Below the pieces are notes generated by a model. It had not been told where the DNA came from. It ran no database searches and was given only the letters and a program-made list of their open reading frames with translations. From Bacteroidota bacterium (GTDB lineage: Bacteria; Bacteroidota; Ignavibacteria; UBA10030; SZUA-254): a stretch of 38,622 bases of DNA. The position numbers and the translations under genes were made by a program. Where the stretch lies: the NCBI GenBank assembly GCA_030019075.1, contig JASEHD010000013.1:1-38622 (forward strand), given 5' to 3'. Every line of letters begins with the position of its first letter. Position 1 is the first letter of the stretch. Positions 1 through 8,805 of this stretch are shown piece by piece.

Positions 1-52
1 TACTATAATTGCGAAAGTTAATATATGTCGAGAAGCGTTTGGGACAGTACAC
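1..52. mobile_element. Terminal end of an IS630-family-like insertion sequence (element extends left out of the window)
   Basis: Reading outward from the CTAG at 52-55, the minus strand gives GTGTACTGTCCCA, matching 11/13 the GTGTAACGTCCCA that starts at 38275 next to an IS630-type transposase. It interrupts the T9SS sorting domain of the adjacent ORF in mid-motif. Confidence 0.6.
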
Positions 53-1114
53 TAGTGTTAACACTTCTTGACCAACTATGTTGAACACTTTAAGTGTTAC
101 GAATGATGCTTGGGGTATCTCGAACTGGATTGTGGCTGTTGGGTTGAACGGATTGGGATAATTTTGATGCAATTCGAATCCGATCATAAGAATATGGTCG
201 CTTACAACAGTCGAAGGTTCATTCCAATTCTTGTATATAAAATTTCCCTTGTTATCGTCCCAATTACTCACTGCAAAATCGAGATCGTGAGAAACAATTA
301 CCTTGATGTTAATCTGTACACCATTCCAAGGAGCGGCGCCGAAAGATAGCCAACCGTTTTCCAAATCATAGCAGTTTGGAAATGTTCCAATCGAGTCGCC
401 GTAGTTTTGGAATATATTATTCGATCCCTTTTCATTCGCATACACTAAATCAAGGTCGCCATCATTATCCAAATCAGCCCAGCCAACATCGTAACTATAA
501 CCTGCATAATGGTTTTTCCACGCAGGTAATGGATCAAGTGAACCATTTTTATTGTAGTAAATGCGATTCTGTTCTGGCTCAGAGGTATATGATTCTCCAC
601 AAGCAACTGCTAAATCGAGATCACCATCACCATCAGCATCACCGAATGCACAGCTAAACGTATAAACGCTATCTTCGGAAGTCCATGCAGGGGATGAGGA
701 TAGAATACCTTGATTGTTTAAATAAAGTTTAACTTTCCCACGCTGACCGAATCCTGAAGCGCCAAGATAAACAGAGACTGCAACATCGGGATAACCATCG
801 TTATTTACATCTCCGACAGAGAGATGACCATGAAAGTCAATATCATCTGATTGCCAATTTGGTGTAAGTAGAAGGGAACCTGTGCTGGTATTATAATAGA
901 CGACAAGATGCTGGCGAGCCATATCATTACCATTTGCGATAACGAGATCAAGCCATCCATCTTGATCTATATCAGCCCATCCCGCACCTGTTGAAAAATT
1001 TGTAATATCACTTGAAATCCAATCCGGGGTTGTATTATAAGGAATGCTCTGTCCTTCAGATAAACCTCGGAAACAGAATAAAATAGAAAGTATGGTAAAA
1101 ATATTTTTCATCAT
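1..1114 (-). pseudogene. FG-GAP/VCBS-repeat secreted protein with T9SS type A sorting domain, 3'-truncated by an IS insertion; ORF runs off the left edge
   Basis: Manual minus-strand translation from ATG at 1114: MMKNIFTILSILFCFRGLSEGQS...GWADIDQDGWLDLVIANG...VGDVNNDGYPDVAVSV...FGDADGDGDLDLAVACG...WADLDNDGDLDLVYANE...FELHQNYPNPFNPTATIQFEIPQASFVTLKVFNIVGQEVLTLV, followed by the non-homologous YCPKRFSTYINFRNYS. Open to the window edge, which is why it is absent from the ORF track. Confidence 0.8.
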
Positions 1115-1267
1115 CTTAACTAATCTGTTCTACTTGATATGAGATTCTACTCCTATTAAAATCAGTTCAAGATAATTGTTATCTTCAATTTTAAATATAC
1201 CAGAAGTTCGTATCAAAATCAATCAGTGAAAAAATACATGGGAAATGGGTTAAAACAGTAAAATATT

Positions 1268-2500
1268 CTAATTTTCACCATGTTTCCGCGGTTCATACTC
1301 AATCTCAGGTTGGATTAACTCAGTGTATTTGCTGTCCCAACTTTTATAAAAAATCTTTTTAATAGTTTGAGTTACATTCAAGTTTTTAATAACAATTCCA
1401 AGATTGCGAGAAGTATAAAAATAACTTTTCTCCCAATTGCTTGTTCCTAACCAACATTTGGTTGTATCAATTGCAAGAAATTTACAATGGTCAACTCGAG
1501 CGTATGGGATATAACCACCAGACCACTCGGGTAGTACGCTGAATTTTATTTGGATGTTCGGGACAAGCGAAAGACTTTTCAGATGATCAACTGTTGGATG
1601 GTCTTTTGCCCAATCTGAAACAATCATCTTCACGTTTACGCCCCTAACGGCAGCGCGGCGAAGTGCATTATCGAGCACAGGATATAAAGTTTTACCTCTA
1701 CCTGCGGGTGAGTAGGTAAGGAATTGGCATACGATTTCGTTCTTTGCATCCTCTATCATATCGACGATCTGCTTTTCGTCCCATAACGTTGAATCTAAAA
1801 TTAATCCTTTTGGACTCATTGTTGGTGTGATCTTATACTGTTCTCCATCGTTCACATGCAATGTTGCAGGTAATTGGTAATTTTGAAATTGTATAAGTTT
1901 GCTTATCTCGGATGGGTCATTATTTTCTGTAAGTTGCCAATCGAGATCGAAAATATCTTGATAACATCGGACGATTTCTCTATGTTTGACCCGAACACCA
2001 ATTTCATGGATATGTTTAAGTGCACGCCAATCAAAGTTCTGGCTCCCCATGAATATTTCTTGTTGATCAATAATAAAAAACTTAGCGTGCTGAACTCCGC
2101 CTGTCAGTTTCCCGAAATCTATTATCCTTGTTGTGATATTATTTTGCTTTCCAAGCATATCGACAGTCTCCGGGTACGTTTTGTACATTCGTGCATCCAC
2201 GATGATACGAACCTTAACACCACGCTCTGCAGCTTTGATGATTGCAGCCAGTATGTCTTCAAGTGGTTCATCTTTTTGATTTGATATGTAGAACTGTTCG
2301 ATGTCGAGTGATGCTCTGACATTATCGATCATCTCCAGCCAAACTTGGTATGTGTTGCGGATTCCGGGATTATCAAGATCGGTTTCGATCGGAATACTTT
2401 CAACAAGCTCCAAGTACAAGGTGTTATCTATCTGTGATACAGCAAAACCGGGAAAAAATAAGAAAAGAATTAATGTGTAGAAGTATATTTGTGTTCTCAT
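1268..2500 (-). CDS. Exported phospholipase D-family protein (two HKD motifs), PLD3/PLD4-like
   Basis: N-terminal signal peptide (MRTQIYFYTLILFLFFPGFAVSQ). Two HxKx4D motifs (HAKFFIID...GSQNFDWRAL and DHCKFLAID...GTSNWEKSYF) and the motif IPYARVDHCKF. Confidence 0.85.
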   Translation of the reverse strand: MRTQIYFYTLILFLFFPGFAVSQIDNTLYLELVESIPIETDLDNPGIRNTYQVWLEMIDNVRASLDIEQFYISNQKDEPLEDILAAIIKAAERGVKVRIIVDARMYKTYPETVDMLGKQNNITTRIIDFGKLTGGVQHAKFFIIDQQEIFMGSQNFDWRALKHIHEIGVRVKHREIVRCYQDIFDLDWQLTENNDPSEISKLIQFQNYQLPATLHVNDGEQYKITPTMSPKGLILDSTLWDEKQIVDMIEDAKNEIVCQFLTYSPAGRGKTLYPVLDNALRRAAVRGVNVKMIVSDWAKDHPTVDHLKSLSLVPNIQIKFSVLPEWSGGYIPYARVDHCKFLAIDTTKCWLGTSNWEKSYFYTSRNLGIVIKNLNVTQTIKKIFYKSWDSKYTELIQPEIEYEPRKHGEN

Positions 2501-2621
2501 CTGAAAATCCTTACGATAATGTCACTAAAAATAAATATATTTTGGTTCAATTCAAATCGAAAGAGGAAAATGGATTTTTCTCTGAAATTTTACTAACTTT
2601 TCATCACATATTAATTATCGA

Positions 2622-4601
2622 TTGAATTTCATGATTACTTATAAATTTGATAAAATAGATCTGCATACAACAGAATATATTTTTAGGTTCACAATCTCGA
2701 TTATATCATTCATTTTCTATGTTTTTACATTGTGTCCCACTGTTGACTTCATCGATAGTGGTGAGCTTGCAGCAGTTGCTTCAACTTTGGGAGTTGCTCA
2801 TCCGACCGGTTATCCGTTATTTACATTGATCGGCTGGGTGTTCGCACACTTACCGCTTGGATTACGGACTATCTATCAGTTGAATTTAATGTCTGCATTT
2901 TTCTGTTCTCTTGGATTATTCTTTTTCTTCCGCTTTCTTGTTTTGATAATAAGCGAAACTCTTCAAAGGGGAGCTAAGGGAAAAATATTTAAAAATTCAA
3001 CGGTTACTGAGTACTATTTATTCTATGTTTTCATTCCAGCTATGTTTGGGACAATCGTTCTTGCATTTTCTGAGACGTATTGGTCTCAAGCATTATCTGT
3101 CGAAGTCTATTCTTTGCATGTTTTATTCTTATCAATTCTACTTTATTTATTTACAAAAGCCGCTCATCTGGAGTTAGAAGAAAAAGATAAATCCGTTAGT
3201 TCAAAGAGCGTATGGCGGTATTGGTGTGTGTTTGCGTTTGTACTTGGGCTTTCATTTACTAACCACATGACTACTATCTTACTTGCCCCGGCTTTTATTT
3301 CTCTATATTTCTATGTTCATGGATTTTCTCAGCAGGTAATAAAAAAAACCTTGTGGCTTGGAATTCCATTTATAATAGGATTCTCAGTTTATCTTTATTT
3401 ACCTATACGCGCCTCACAACATCCTCTGATGAATTGGGGCAATCCAATTGATCTAGAAAAATTTCTTTGGCACTTCAGCGGGAAAGTATATCGTGTTTGG
3501 ATATTCTCTTCCACTGAAAGCGCCGCTAAACAATTCAATTATTTTATTGATACCCTGCCAAGAGAATTTGTTTACTTTCCATTACTCTTTTCACTTACCG
3601 GTCTTTGGCATCTTTTTAAATATTTTAAAAGGGGGTTAGTTTTCACACTCCTCCTGTTTCTGACTTGCTTGTTATATTCTATCAATTACGATATTCATGA
3701 TATTGATTCCTATTTTTTGTTGGCGTATTTCATGATTGCACTCTGGTCGGGAGTCGGAAGTTATCAACTGATTATTTGGTTAAAAAATAAAAGAGTAATC
3801 AAAATTGCAACTCTGACTCTTTTTGTCGCGATTACAATTTTGATTTACATTAATTATCAAGAGGTAAATAAAAGTGAACATCACCTTGTTGAAGAATACT
3901 CACTGGATATGTTAAAATCGATTGCTCCGGATGGAATTGTAATTTCGTATCAGTGGGATTATTTTATTTCAGCAGCATATTATTTACAGATGGTTGAAAA
4001 AGTGCGTCCCGATGTCGTTGTGATAGATAAAGAACTGCTGCGCCGTTCATGGTACTACAATCAGTTACGAAATAATTATCCGTGGCTGATGATGCAAATA
4101 CAAACTGAAGTAGATGTTTTCTTACGTGAATTAAAAAAATTTGAACACGATGAGCCCTACAATTCTAACATTATTGAATATCATTATACAAAAGTAATAC
4201 GAAGTATCATTGATAAAAATTTATCGACGCGACCAATCTATGTTACAGCGGAGATCGAATCACAATATCTTAGTGGTTACAACAGAGTTCCCTCCGGTCT
4301 TGCATTAAGATTATATACCGATACTCTCACTCATGAGACGCCAAAGATCGATTTTAATTTCAATATTCCTGACAAAAATGATATCTATACCGATGGTTTG
4401 TTATCGTTATATGCACGTGCTTACATGAATAATGCCATTTATTCAAACTTAGTTGGGAAGAAACAACAAGCCGAATTATATTTAGACCGGGCTCTTGAGA
4501 TAAAACCAGATATACGGGAAGCAATTCTTTTAAGAGAAAAATTAAAAAAGAACAGTGAGAAAAAACTGACGATAGATGAAAAATCTTTGATTATTAAATA
4601 A
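2622..4601 (+). CDS. DUF2723 family multipass membrane protein (TMEM260-like)
   Basis: N-terminal motif TVDFIDSGELAAVASTLGVAHPTGYPLFTLIGWVFAHLPLG and many hydrophobic segments; TPR-like C-terminus (AELYLDRALEIKPDIREA). Confidence 0.85.
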   Translation: MNFMITYKFDKIDLHTTEYIFRFTISIISFIFYVFTLCPTVDFIDSGELAAVASTLGVAHPTGYPLFTLIGWVFAHLPLGLRTIYQLNLMSAFFCSLGLFFFFRFLVLIISETLQRGAKGKIFKNSTVTEYYLFYVFIPAMFGTIVLAFSETYWSQALSVEVYSLHVLFLSILLYLFTKAAHLELEEKDKSVSSKSVWRYWCVFAFVLGLSFTNHMTTILLAPAFISLYFYVHGFSQQVIKKTLWLGIPFIIGFSVYLYLPIRASQHPLMNWGNPIDLEKFLWHFSGKVYRVWIFSSTESAAKQFNYFIDTLPREFVYFPLLFSLTGLWHLFKYFKRGLVFTLLLFLTCLLYSINYDIHDIDSYFLLAYFMIALWSGVGSYQLIIWLKNKRVIKIATLTLFVAITILIYINYQEVNKSEHHLVEEYSLDMLKSIAPDGIVISYQWDYFISAAYYLQMVEKVRPDVVVIDKELLRRSWYYNQLRNNYPWLMMQIQTEVDVFLRELKKFEHDEPYNSNIIEYHYTKVIRSIIDKNLSTRPIYVTAEIESQYLSGYNRVPSGLALRLYTDTLTHETPKIDFNFNIPDKNDIYTDGLLSLYARAYMNNAIYSNLVGKKQQAELYLDRALEIKPDIREAILLREKLKKNSEKKLTIDEKSLIIK

Positions 4602-4671
4602 AAAACATTATATTACTAAGCTAAAAAATTTCAATTAAAAAATATTTTTATAAAATATTAATAAAATGTCG

Positions 4672-4712
4672 AAAAAACCCTCAATTTAAGCATATTAAGG
4701 GTTTTTATTTTT
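4672..4712 (+). terminator. Putative Rho-independent terminator downstream of the DUF2723 gene
   Basis: Inverted repeat AAAACCCT (4674-4681) / AGGGTTTT (4698-4705) followed by TTTATTTTT. Confidence 0.55.
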
Positions 4713-4916
4713 AGTGGGGCTGAGCCATTTTTTTTAGCTCACGTGCTGGCTCATTCCAAAATAATAGTGAACATACTATTGTCGTAACATTCCGTACGAA
4801 TGTTTCATAATCAACGTTGACATAATTCAGTTGGTAAGATCACCCCGATTACGATAGATGTCTAGATATATATCGGAAAATGAGGTGAGCAGTTAGTGAA
4901 AAATCGAATTAAGAAT

Positions 4917-4989
4917 GCTGGCGTAGCTCAGCTGGTAGAGCAGCTGATTTGTAATCAGCAGGTCGTTGGTTCAAATCCGACCGCCAGCT
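4917..4989 (+). tRNA. tRNA-Thr (TGT)
   Basis: Cloverleaf: acceptor GCTGGCG/CGCCAGC, D-arm GCTCAGCTGGTAGAGC, anticodon loop TTTGTAA, GGTTCAAATCC T-arm. Confidence 0.95.
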
Positions 4990-5081
4990 CTAATTGTTGT
5001 CAGGACGTAAAGAAGGTGAACAATTTCTCAGGATAAAAAATTTCGAGTTGTAAAACTGATCTGAAGGTCGATGAAAAATTT

Positions 5082-5164
5082 GGGCAGGTAGCAAAGTGGT
5101 CTACTGCAACAGACTGTAAATCTGTCGGCTTATGCCTTCGGAGGTTCAAATCCTTCCCTGCCCA
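5082..5164 (+). tRNA. tRNA-Tyr (GTA), class II with long variable arm
   Basis: Acceptor GGGCAGG/CCTGCCC, anticodon loop CTGTAAA, variable arm, GGTTCAAATCC. Confidence 0.95.
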
Positions 5165-5186
5165 CGAGTGAAGGTTAAACCAAGTT

Positions 5187-5259
5187 GCGGGAGTAACTCA
5201 GTTGGTAGAGTCACAGCCTTCCAAGCTGTTGGTCGCGGGTCCGAGTCCCGTCTCCCGCT
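5187..5259 (+). tRNA. tRNA-Gly (TCC)
   Basis: Acceptor GCGGGAG/CTCCCGC, anticodon loop CTTCCAA, GGGTCCGAGTCCC. Confidence 0.95.
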
Positions 5260-5382
5260 CAAGTACTGAGACTTCTTGAAGAATTGGAAAGAAGTACGAC
5301 AAGACAAAGTTGCTCCTCCTGATATCAATATTGGTCGATATCGCGAAGTATAGTTGCCCGCTCAGCGTGAGATTAAGATATT

Positions 5383-5455
5383 GCTTGCGTAGCTCAGTTG
5401 GTAGAGCACATCCTTGGTAAGGATGAGGTCATCGGTTCAATCCCGATCGCAAGCT
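5383..5455 (+). tRNA. tRNA-Thr (GGT)
   Basis: Acceptor GCTTGCG/CGCAAGC, anticodon loop TTGGTAA, GGTTCAATCCC. Confidence 0.95.
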
Positions 5456-5484
5456 CGGTAATAATAAATAATGGAATTTATAAA

Positions 5485-5634
5485 ATGCGTGATATTATAA
5501 CTTTAGAGTGTACTGATTGTAAACGACGGAATTACACTACAACCAAGAACAAAAAAAAGCAATCTGGCAGAGTAGAATATAAAAAATTTTGTCCGTGGTG
5601 CAACAAACACACACAACACAAAGAAACGAAGTGA
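5485..5634 (+). CDS. rpmG: 50S ribosomal protein L33 (zinc-ribbon form)
   Basis: [49 protein letters not shown]; the track ORF begins upstream inside the tRNA, and the true ATG is at 5485. Confidence 0.95.
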   Translation: MRDIITLECTDCKRRNYTTTKNKKKQSGRVEYKKFCPWCNKHTQHKETK

Positions 5635-5643
5635 ACGACTAAT

Positions 5644-5717
5644 ACGTCAGTAGCTCAATTGGCTAGAGCAGCGGTCTCCAAAACCGCAGGCTGGGGGTTC
5701 AAGTCCCTCCTGACGTG
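5644..5717 (+). tRNA. tRNA-Trp (CCA)
   Basis: Acceptor ACGTCAG/CTGACGT, anticodon loop CTCCAAA, GGGTTCAAGTCCC. Confidence 0.93.
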
Positions 5718-5763
5718 CTCGGCTAAACATCTATCATAACATGAATTATAGGCAGACGACAAA

Positions 5764-5946
5764 ATGAAGGAAAAAATTATTGAATTCCTCACTGATACAG
5801 TGAAGGAGATGAAAAAAGTAACGTGGCCCAGCAAAGAGGAGCTTCGAGAATCGACTGTTACCGTATTAGCCGTGTGCGGAATTATTATTATCTTTGTCTT
5901 TAGTGTTGATTGGATAGTCAGTAACGTGTTGAAGACGATTCTTTAA
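5764..5946 (+). CDS. secE: Preprotein translocase subunit SecE
   Basis: 60-aa protein with EMKKVTWPSKEELRESTVTV motif and single TM segment, directly upstream of nusG. Confidence 0.95.
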   Translation: MKEKIIEFLTDTVKEMKKVTWPSKEELRESTVTVLAVCGIIIIFVFSVDWIVSNVLKTIL

Positions 5947-5957
5947 ATGGTGAAGAT

Positions 5958-6506
5958 GTGAAACAGCAAATTGCACAAAGGCGGTGGTATGCCGTACGGA
6001 CCTACTCAGGGCACGAAAACAAAGTGAAAGCACATATGGAGAATGAGATTAAGCTTTCGAAGCTGGAAGATCAGATCTTTACGGTACTGGTACCATCAGA
6101 AAAAATATTCGAGATCAAAGAAGGAAAGAAAAAAAGTAAAACAAAAACATTTTTCCCTGGATATATCATAATCGAAGCTATACTCGATAAAGAGGCGAAA
6201 CATCTTATCCTCAATACACCATCTGTTCTCAGTTTTGTGGGTCCTCGTGCCGAACCTGCACCTCTGCACGCTGAAGAAGTAAAGCGTCTTATTGGGCGGA
6301 TGGAGGAACGAAAAGAAATCGAAGTGATGGCTGTTCCCTTTCACGTTGGCGAACCAGTTAAGGTTATCGATGGACCGTTCAATAACTTTACAGGTATCGT
6401 TCAGAATTTGAATGAAGAAAAAATGAAACTGCGTGTAATGGTAAGTATATTTGGTAGAAGAACACCGATTGAATTGGATTTTAATCAAGTTGAAAAAGAA
6501 AAATAA
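5958..6506 (+). CDS. nusG: Transcription termination/antitermination factor NusG
   Basis: RRWYAVRTYSGHENKV, FFPGYIIIEA, and KOW motif FHVGEPVKVIDGPFNNFTG. Confidence 0.97.
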   Translation: MKQQIAQRRWYAVRTYSGHENKVKAHMENEIKLSKLEDQIFTVLVPSEKIFEIKEGKKKSKTKTFFPGYIIIEAILDKEAKHLILNTPSVLSFVGPRAEPAPLHAEEVKRLIGRMEERKEIEVMAVPFHVGEPVKVIDGPFNNFTGIVQNLNEEKMKLRVMVSIFGRRTPIELDFNQVEKEK

Positions 6507-6531
6507 TTCTCATCTATTTGGATAATATTTT

Positions 6532-6954
6532 ATGAAAAAAGTGACTGGCTACATTAAGTTACAAATTCCGGCAGGTCAAGCAACGCCTGCACCACCCATT
6601 GGCCCTGCATTGGGTCAAAAAGGTGTGAACATTATGGAATTCTGTAAACAATTTAATGCACGAACACAAGAGAAATCGGGATTAATTATTCCGGTAGTTA
6701 TTACTGTATTTTCAGATAAATCATTCACATTTATCACCAAAACTCCACCGGCATCAATTTTATTAGCGAAAGCTGCAAAGGTGGAAAAAGGTTCTGGTGA
6801 GCCAAATCGGACTAAAGTTGGTAACGTAACTAAAAATCAAGTTCGTGAAATTGCAGAAATGAAGATGCCCGATTTAAATGCGAACGATATTGAGGCAGCT
6901 ATGAAAATGGTAGCCGGAACAGCGCGAAGCATGGGGATTACAGTCGAAGAATAA
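6532..6954 (+). CDS. rplK: 50S ribosomal protein L11
   Basis: [38 protein letters not shown]. Confidence 0.98.
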   Translation: MKKVTGYIKLQIPAGQATPAPPIGPALGQKGVNIMEFCKQFNARTQEKSGLIIPVVITVFSDKSFTFITKTPPASILLAKAAKVEKGSGEPNRTKVGNVTKNQVREIAEMKMPDLNANDIEAAMKMVAGTARSMGITVEE

Positions 6955-6961
6955 TTTTGCA

Positions 6962-7010
6962 GTGGAAGTCCCGCTGCTAACATAATTTAAGAACGGGACG
7001 CTTATACCAC
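6962..7010 (+). promoter_or_regulatory. Candidate structured leader between rplK and rplA (possible L1-binding site)
   Basis: Nested inverted repeats GTGG...CCAC enclosing GTCCCG...CGGGAC in the rplK-rplA gap, with an asymmetric internal loop. Confidence 0.4.
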
Positions 7011-7029
7011 AATATTTAAGGATTAATAA

Positions 7030-7725
7030 ATGAAATATAGTAAACGATATAACGCAGCGATAAAAAAAATTGATCAGACCAAACTATTCTCAATTGAGGA
7101 TGCTGTGGGACGAGTAAAAGAAATGGCTTCAGCAAAATTTGTTGAATCTGTTGATATAGCTGTTCGTCTTGGTGTCGATCCAAAAAAAGCAGATCAAGCG
7201 GTCCGAGGAACAGTTGCACTTCCACACGGAATTGGAAAGGAAGTACGTGTGTTAGTTATAGCGAAACCACCGAAGGATGAGGAAGCAAAAGCGGCTGGTG
7301 CTGATCATGTTGGTTTCCAGGATTATCTCCAGAAAATCCAACAAGGATGGGCTGATATTGATGTAATCATCGCCGCACCTGATGTGATGGCAGACGTAGG
7401 AAAACTTGGTAAAGTACTTGGACCGCGCGGATTGATGCCGAATCCTAAGAGTGGAACAGTTACCATGGACATCGGTAAAGCTGTAAAGGAAGTTAAGGCA
7501 GGAAAGATAGAATTCCGTGTTGATAAGGCTGGAATTCTTCATGCATCTATTGGCAAAGTAAATTTCGAAAATCAAAAATTAGTCGAAAACATCAATGCCT
7601 TCTTAAGTACGGTTATGCGGATAAAGCCAGCCACCGCTAAGGGCCAATATATCAAGAGTATATCGATTTCAAGCACAATGGGTCCTGGTGTTAGTATAGA
7701 TAAAAATATAGTTGTAGCTAAATAA
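7030..7725 (+). CDS. rplA: 50S ribosomal protein L1
   Basis: [14 protein letters not shown]...[15 protein letters not shown]. Confidence 0.98.
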   Translation: MKYSKRYNAAIKKIDQTKLFSIEDAVGRVKEMASAKFVESVDIAVRLGVDPKKADQAVRGTVALPHGIGKEVRVLVIAKPPKDEEAKAAGADHVGFQDYLQKIQQGWADIDVIIAAPDVMADVGKLGKVLGPRGLMPNPKSGTVTMDIGKAVKEVKAGKIEFRVDKAGILHASIGKVNFENQKLVENINAFLSTVMRIKPATAKGQYIKSISISSTMGPGVSIDKNIVVAK

Positions 7726-7759
7726 GAAATTTACGCACTCAAAAAATAAAACAATTACA

Positions 7760-7796
7760 ATCTTCTGTTCCATTTAATGGAAGCTTCTCAGAAGAT
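7760..7796 (+). promoter_or_regulatory. Candidate rplJ (L10) leader structure
   Basis: Nested stem: ATCTTCTG (7760-7767)/CAGAAGAT (7789-7796) enclosing TTCCAT(TTA)ATGGAA, with one-sided internal loop GCTTCT, immediately upstream of the rplJ RBS. Confidence 0.55.
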
Positions 7797-7820
7797 GAAA
7801 TTTAATTAACGAGGAAACAC

Positions 7821-8342
7821 ATGAAACGTTCTGAAAAAGAACAGATCATTGCAGAAGTAAAGGAGATGATCCAAAAAGCCAAGGGTATGTACTTTACCGA
7901 CTTCACGGGAATCTCGGTTGAACAGGTAACAGAATTACGTCGTGAATTCCGTAAATCTGATATCGATTATCGTGTAGTGAAGAATACCTTGGTTCGCAAA
8001 GCACTTGAAAGTATTACCGGTTACGATAATGTGTTACCGAAACTTATCGGTCATACTGGAATAGTGTTCGGTTATAATGATCCGGTTGCACCTGCAAAAA
8101 TCATAAAGAAGTTCCGCGATAAACATCAAAAACTTGGTGTGAAGGTTTGCATCATAGAACAACAGGTCTTTGATGGGAAACAGATTGATGAAGTTGCAAA
8201 ACTTTTATCACGCACCGAAATCATCGCCGGAATTCTTGGCAGCATTCAATCACCCATCGCGGGTGTTGTTGGTGCAATTAATGCAGTGGCAAGAGATCTG
8301 GTCTCTGTAATAGATGCAATTGAAAAAAAGAAAGCAGCATAA
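7821..8342 (+). CDS. rplJ: 50S ribosomal protein L10
   Basis: MKRSEKEQIIAEVKEMIQKAKGMYFTDFTGISVEQVTELRREFR. Confidence 0.97.
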   Translation: MKRSEKEQIIAEVKEMIQKAKGMYFTDFTGISVEQVTELRREFRKSDIDYRVVKNTLVRKALESITGYDNVLPKLIGHTGIVFGYNDPVAPAKIIKKFRDKHQKLGVKVCIIEQQVFDGKQIDEVAKLLSRTEIIAGILGSIQSPIAGVVGAINAVARDLVSVIDAIEKKKAA

Positions 8343-8373
8343 AGTTTAATCATTTAGAAAAAGGAAATAATCA

Positions 8374-8751
8374 ATGTCAGTCATACAAGAAATAGTTGAA
8401 AAAATTGAGAAATTAACACTTCTCGAAGCAACAGAATTGAAGAAAGCTCTTGAGGAGAAGTTTGGCGTTACAGTAGCAGCACCAATTATGATGGGTGGAA
8501 TGCCGGCAGGTGGCGCAGCGGCTCCGGCAGCAGAAGTACAAACCGAATTTACGGTTGTACTGAAAGCAGCAGGTGCTCAAAAAATTAACGTTATTAAAGT
8601 TGTCCGTGCCGCTACGGGTCTTGGTTTAAAGGAAGCAAAAGACTTAGTTGACGGTGCGCCAAAAAATGTTAAAGAAAATATTAGTAAGGATGAAGCTGAT
8701 AAGCTCGTGAAGGAGCTTGAAGAAGCTGGCGCATCAGTCGAGTTAAAATAG
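8374..8751 (+). CDS. rplL: 50S ribosomal protein L7/L12
   Basis: Ala/Gly hinge and C-terminal [44 protein letters not shown]. Confidence 0.98.
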   Translation: MSVIQEIVEKIEKLTLLEATELKKALEEKFGVTVAAPIMMGGMPAGGAAAPAAEVQTEFTVVLKAAGAQKINVIKVVRAATGLGLKEAKDLVDGAPKNVKENISKDEADKLVKELEEAGASVELK

Positions 8752-8805
8752 GCACGAATTAACAGCATTGAAGTTAATTCTGGAAACGTTAGTGGTAGGT
8801 AAAAT

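Noticed and set aside
110-657. Plus-strand ORFs 110-349 and 376-657
   Set aside because: They lie antisense to the FG-GAP/T9SS reading frame, which has clear homology motifs; compositions (e.g. HHHHQHHR) are shadow-ORF artefacts.
1874-2625. ORFs 1874-2284 (+), 2122-2322 (-) and 2350-2625 (+)
   Set aside because: The first two lie within the PLD coding region in other frames or on the other strand; 2350-2625 overlaps its 5' end and the upstream gap. No recognisable domain.
5146-5328. Minus-strand 60-aa ORF over the tRNA-Gly region
   Set aside because: Overlaps a tRNA; translated tRNA sequence (GRRDSDPRPTAWKAVTLPTELLPQ) is a well-known false-positive type.
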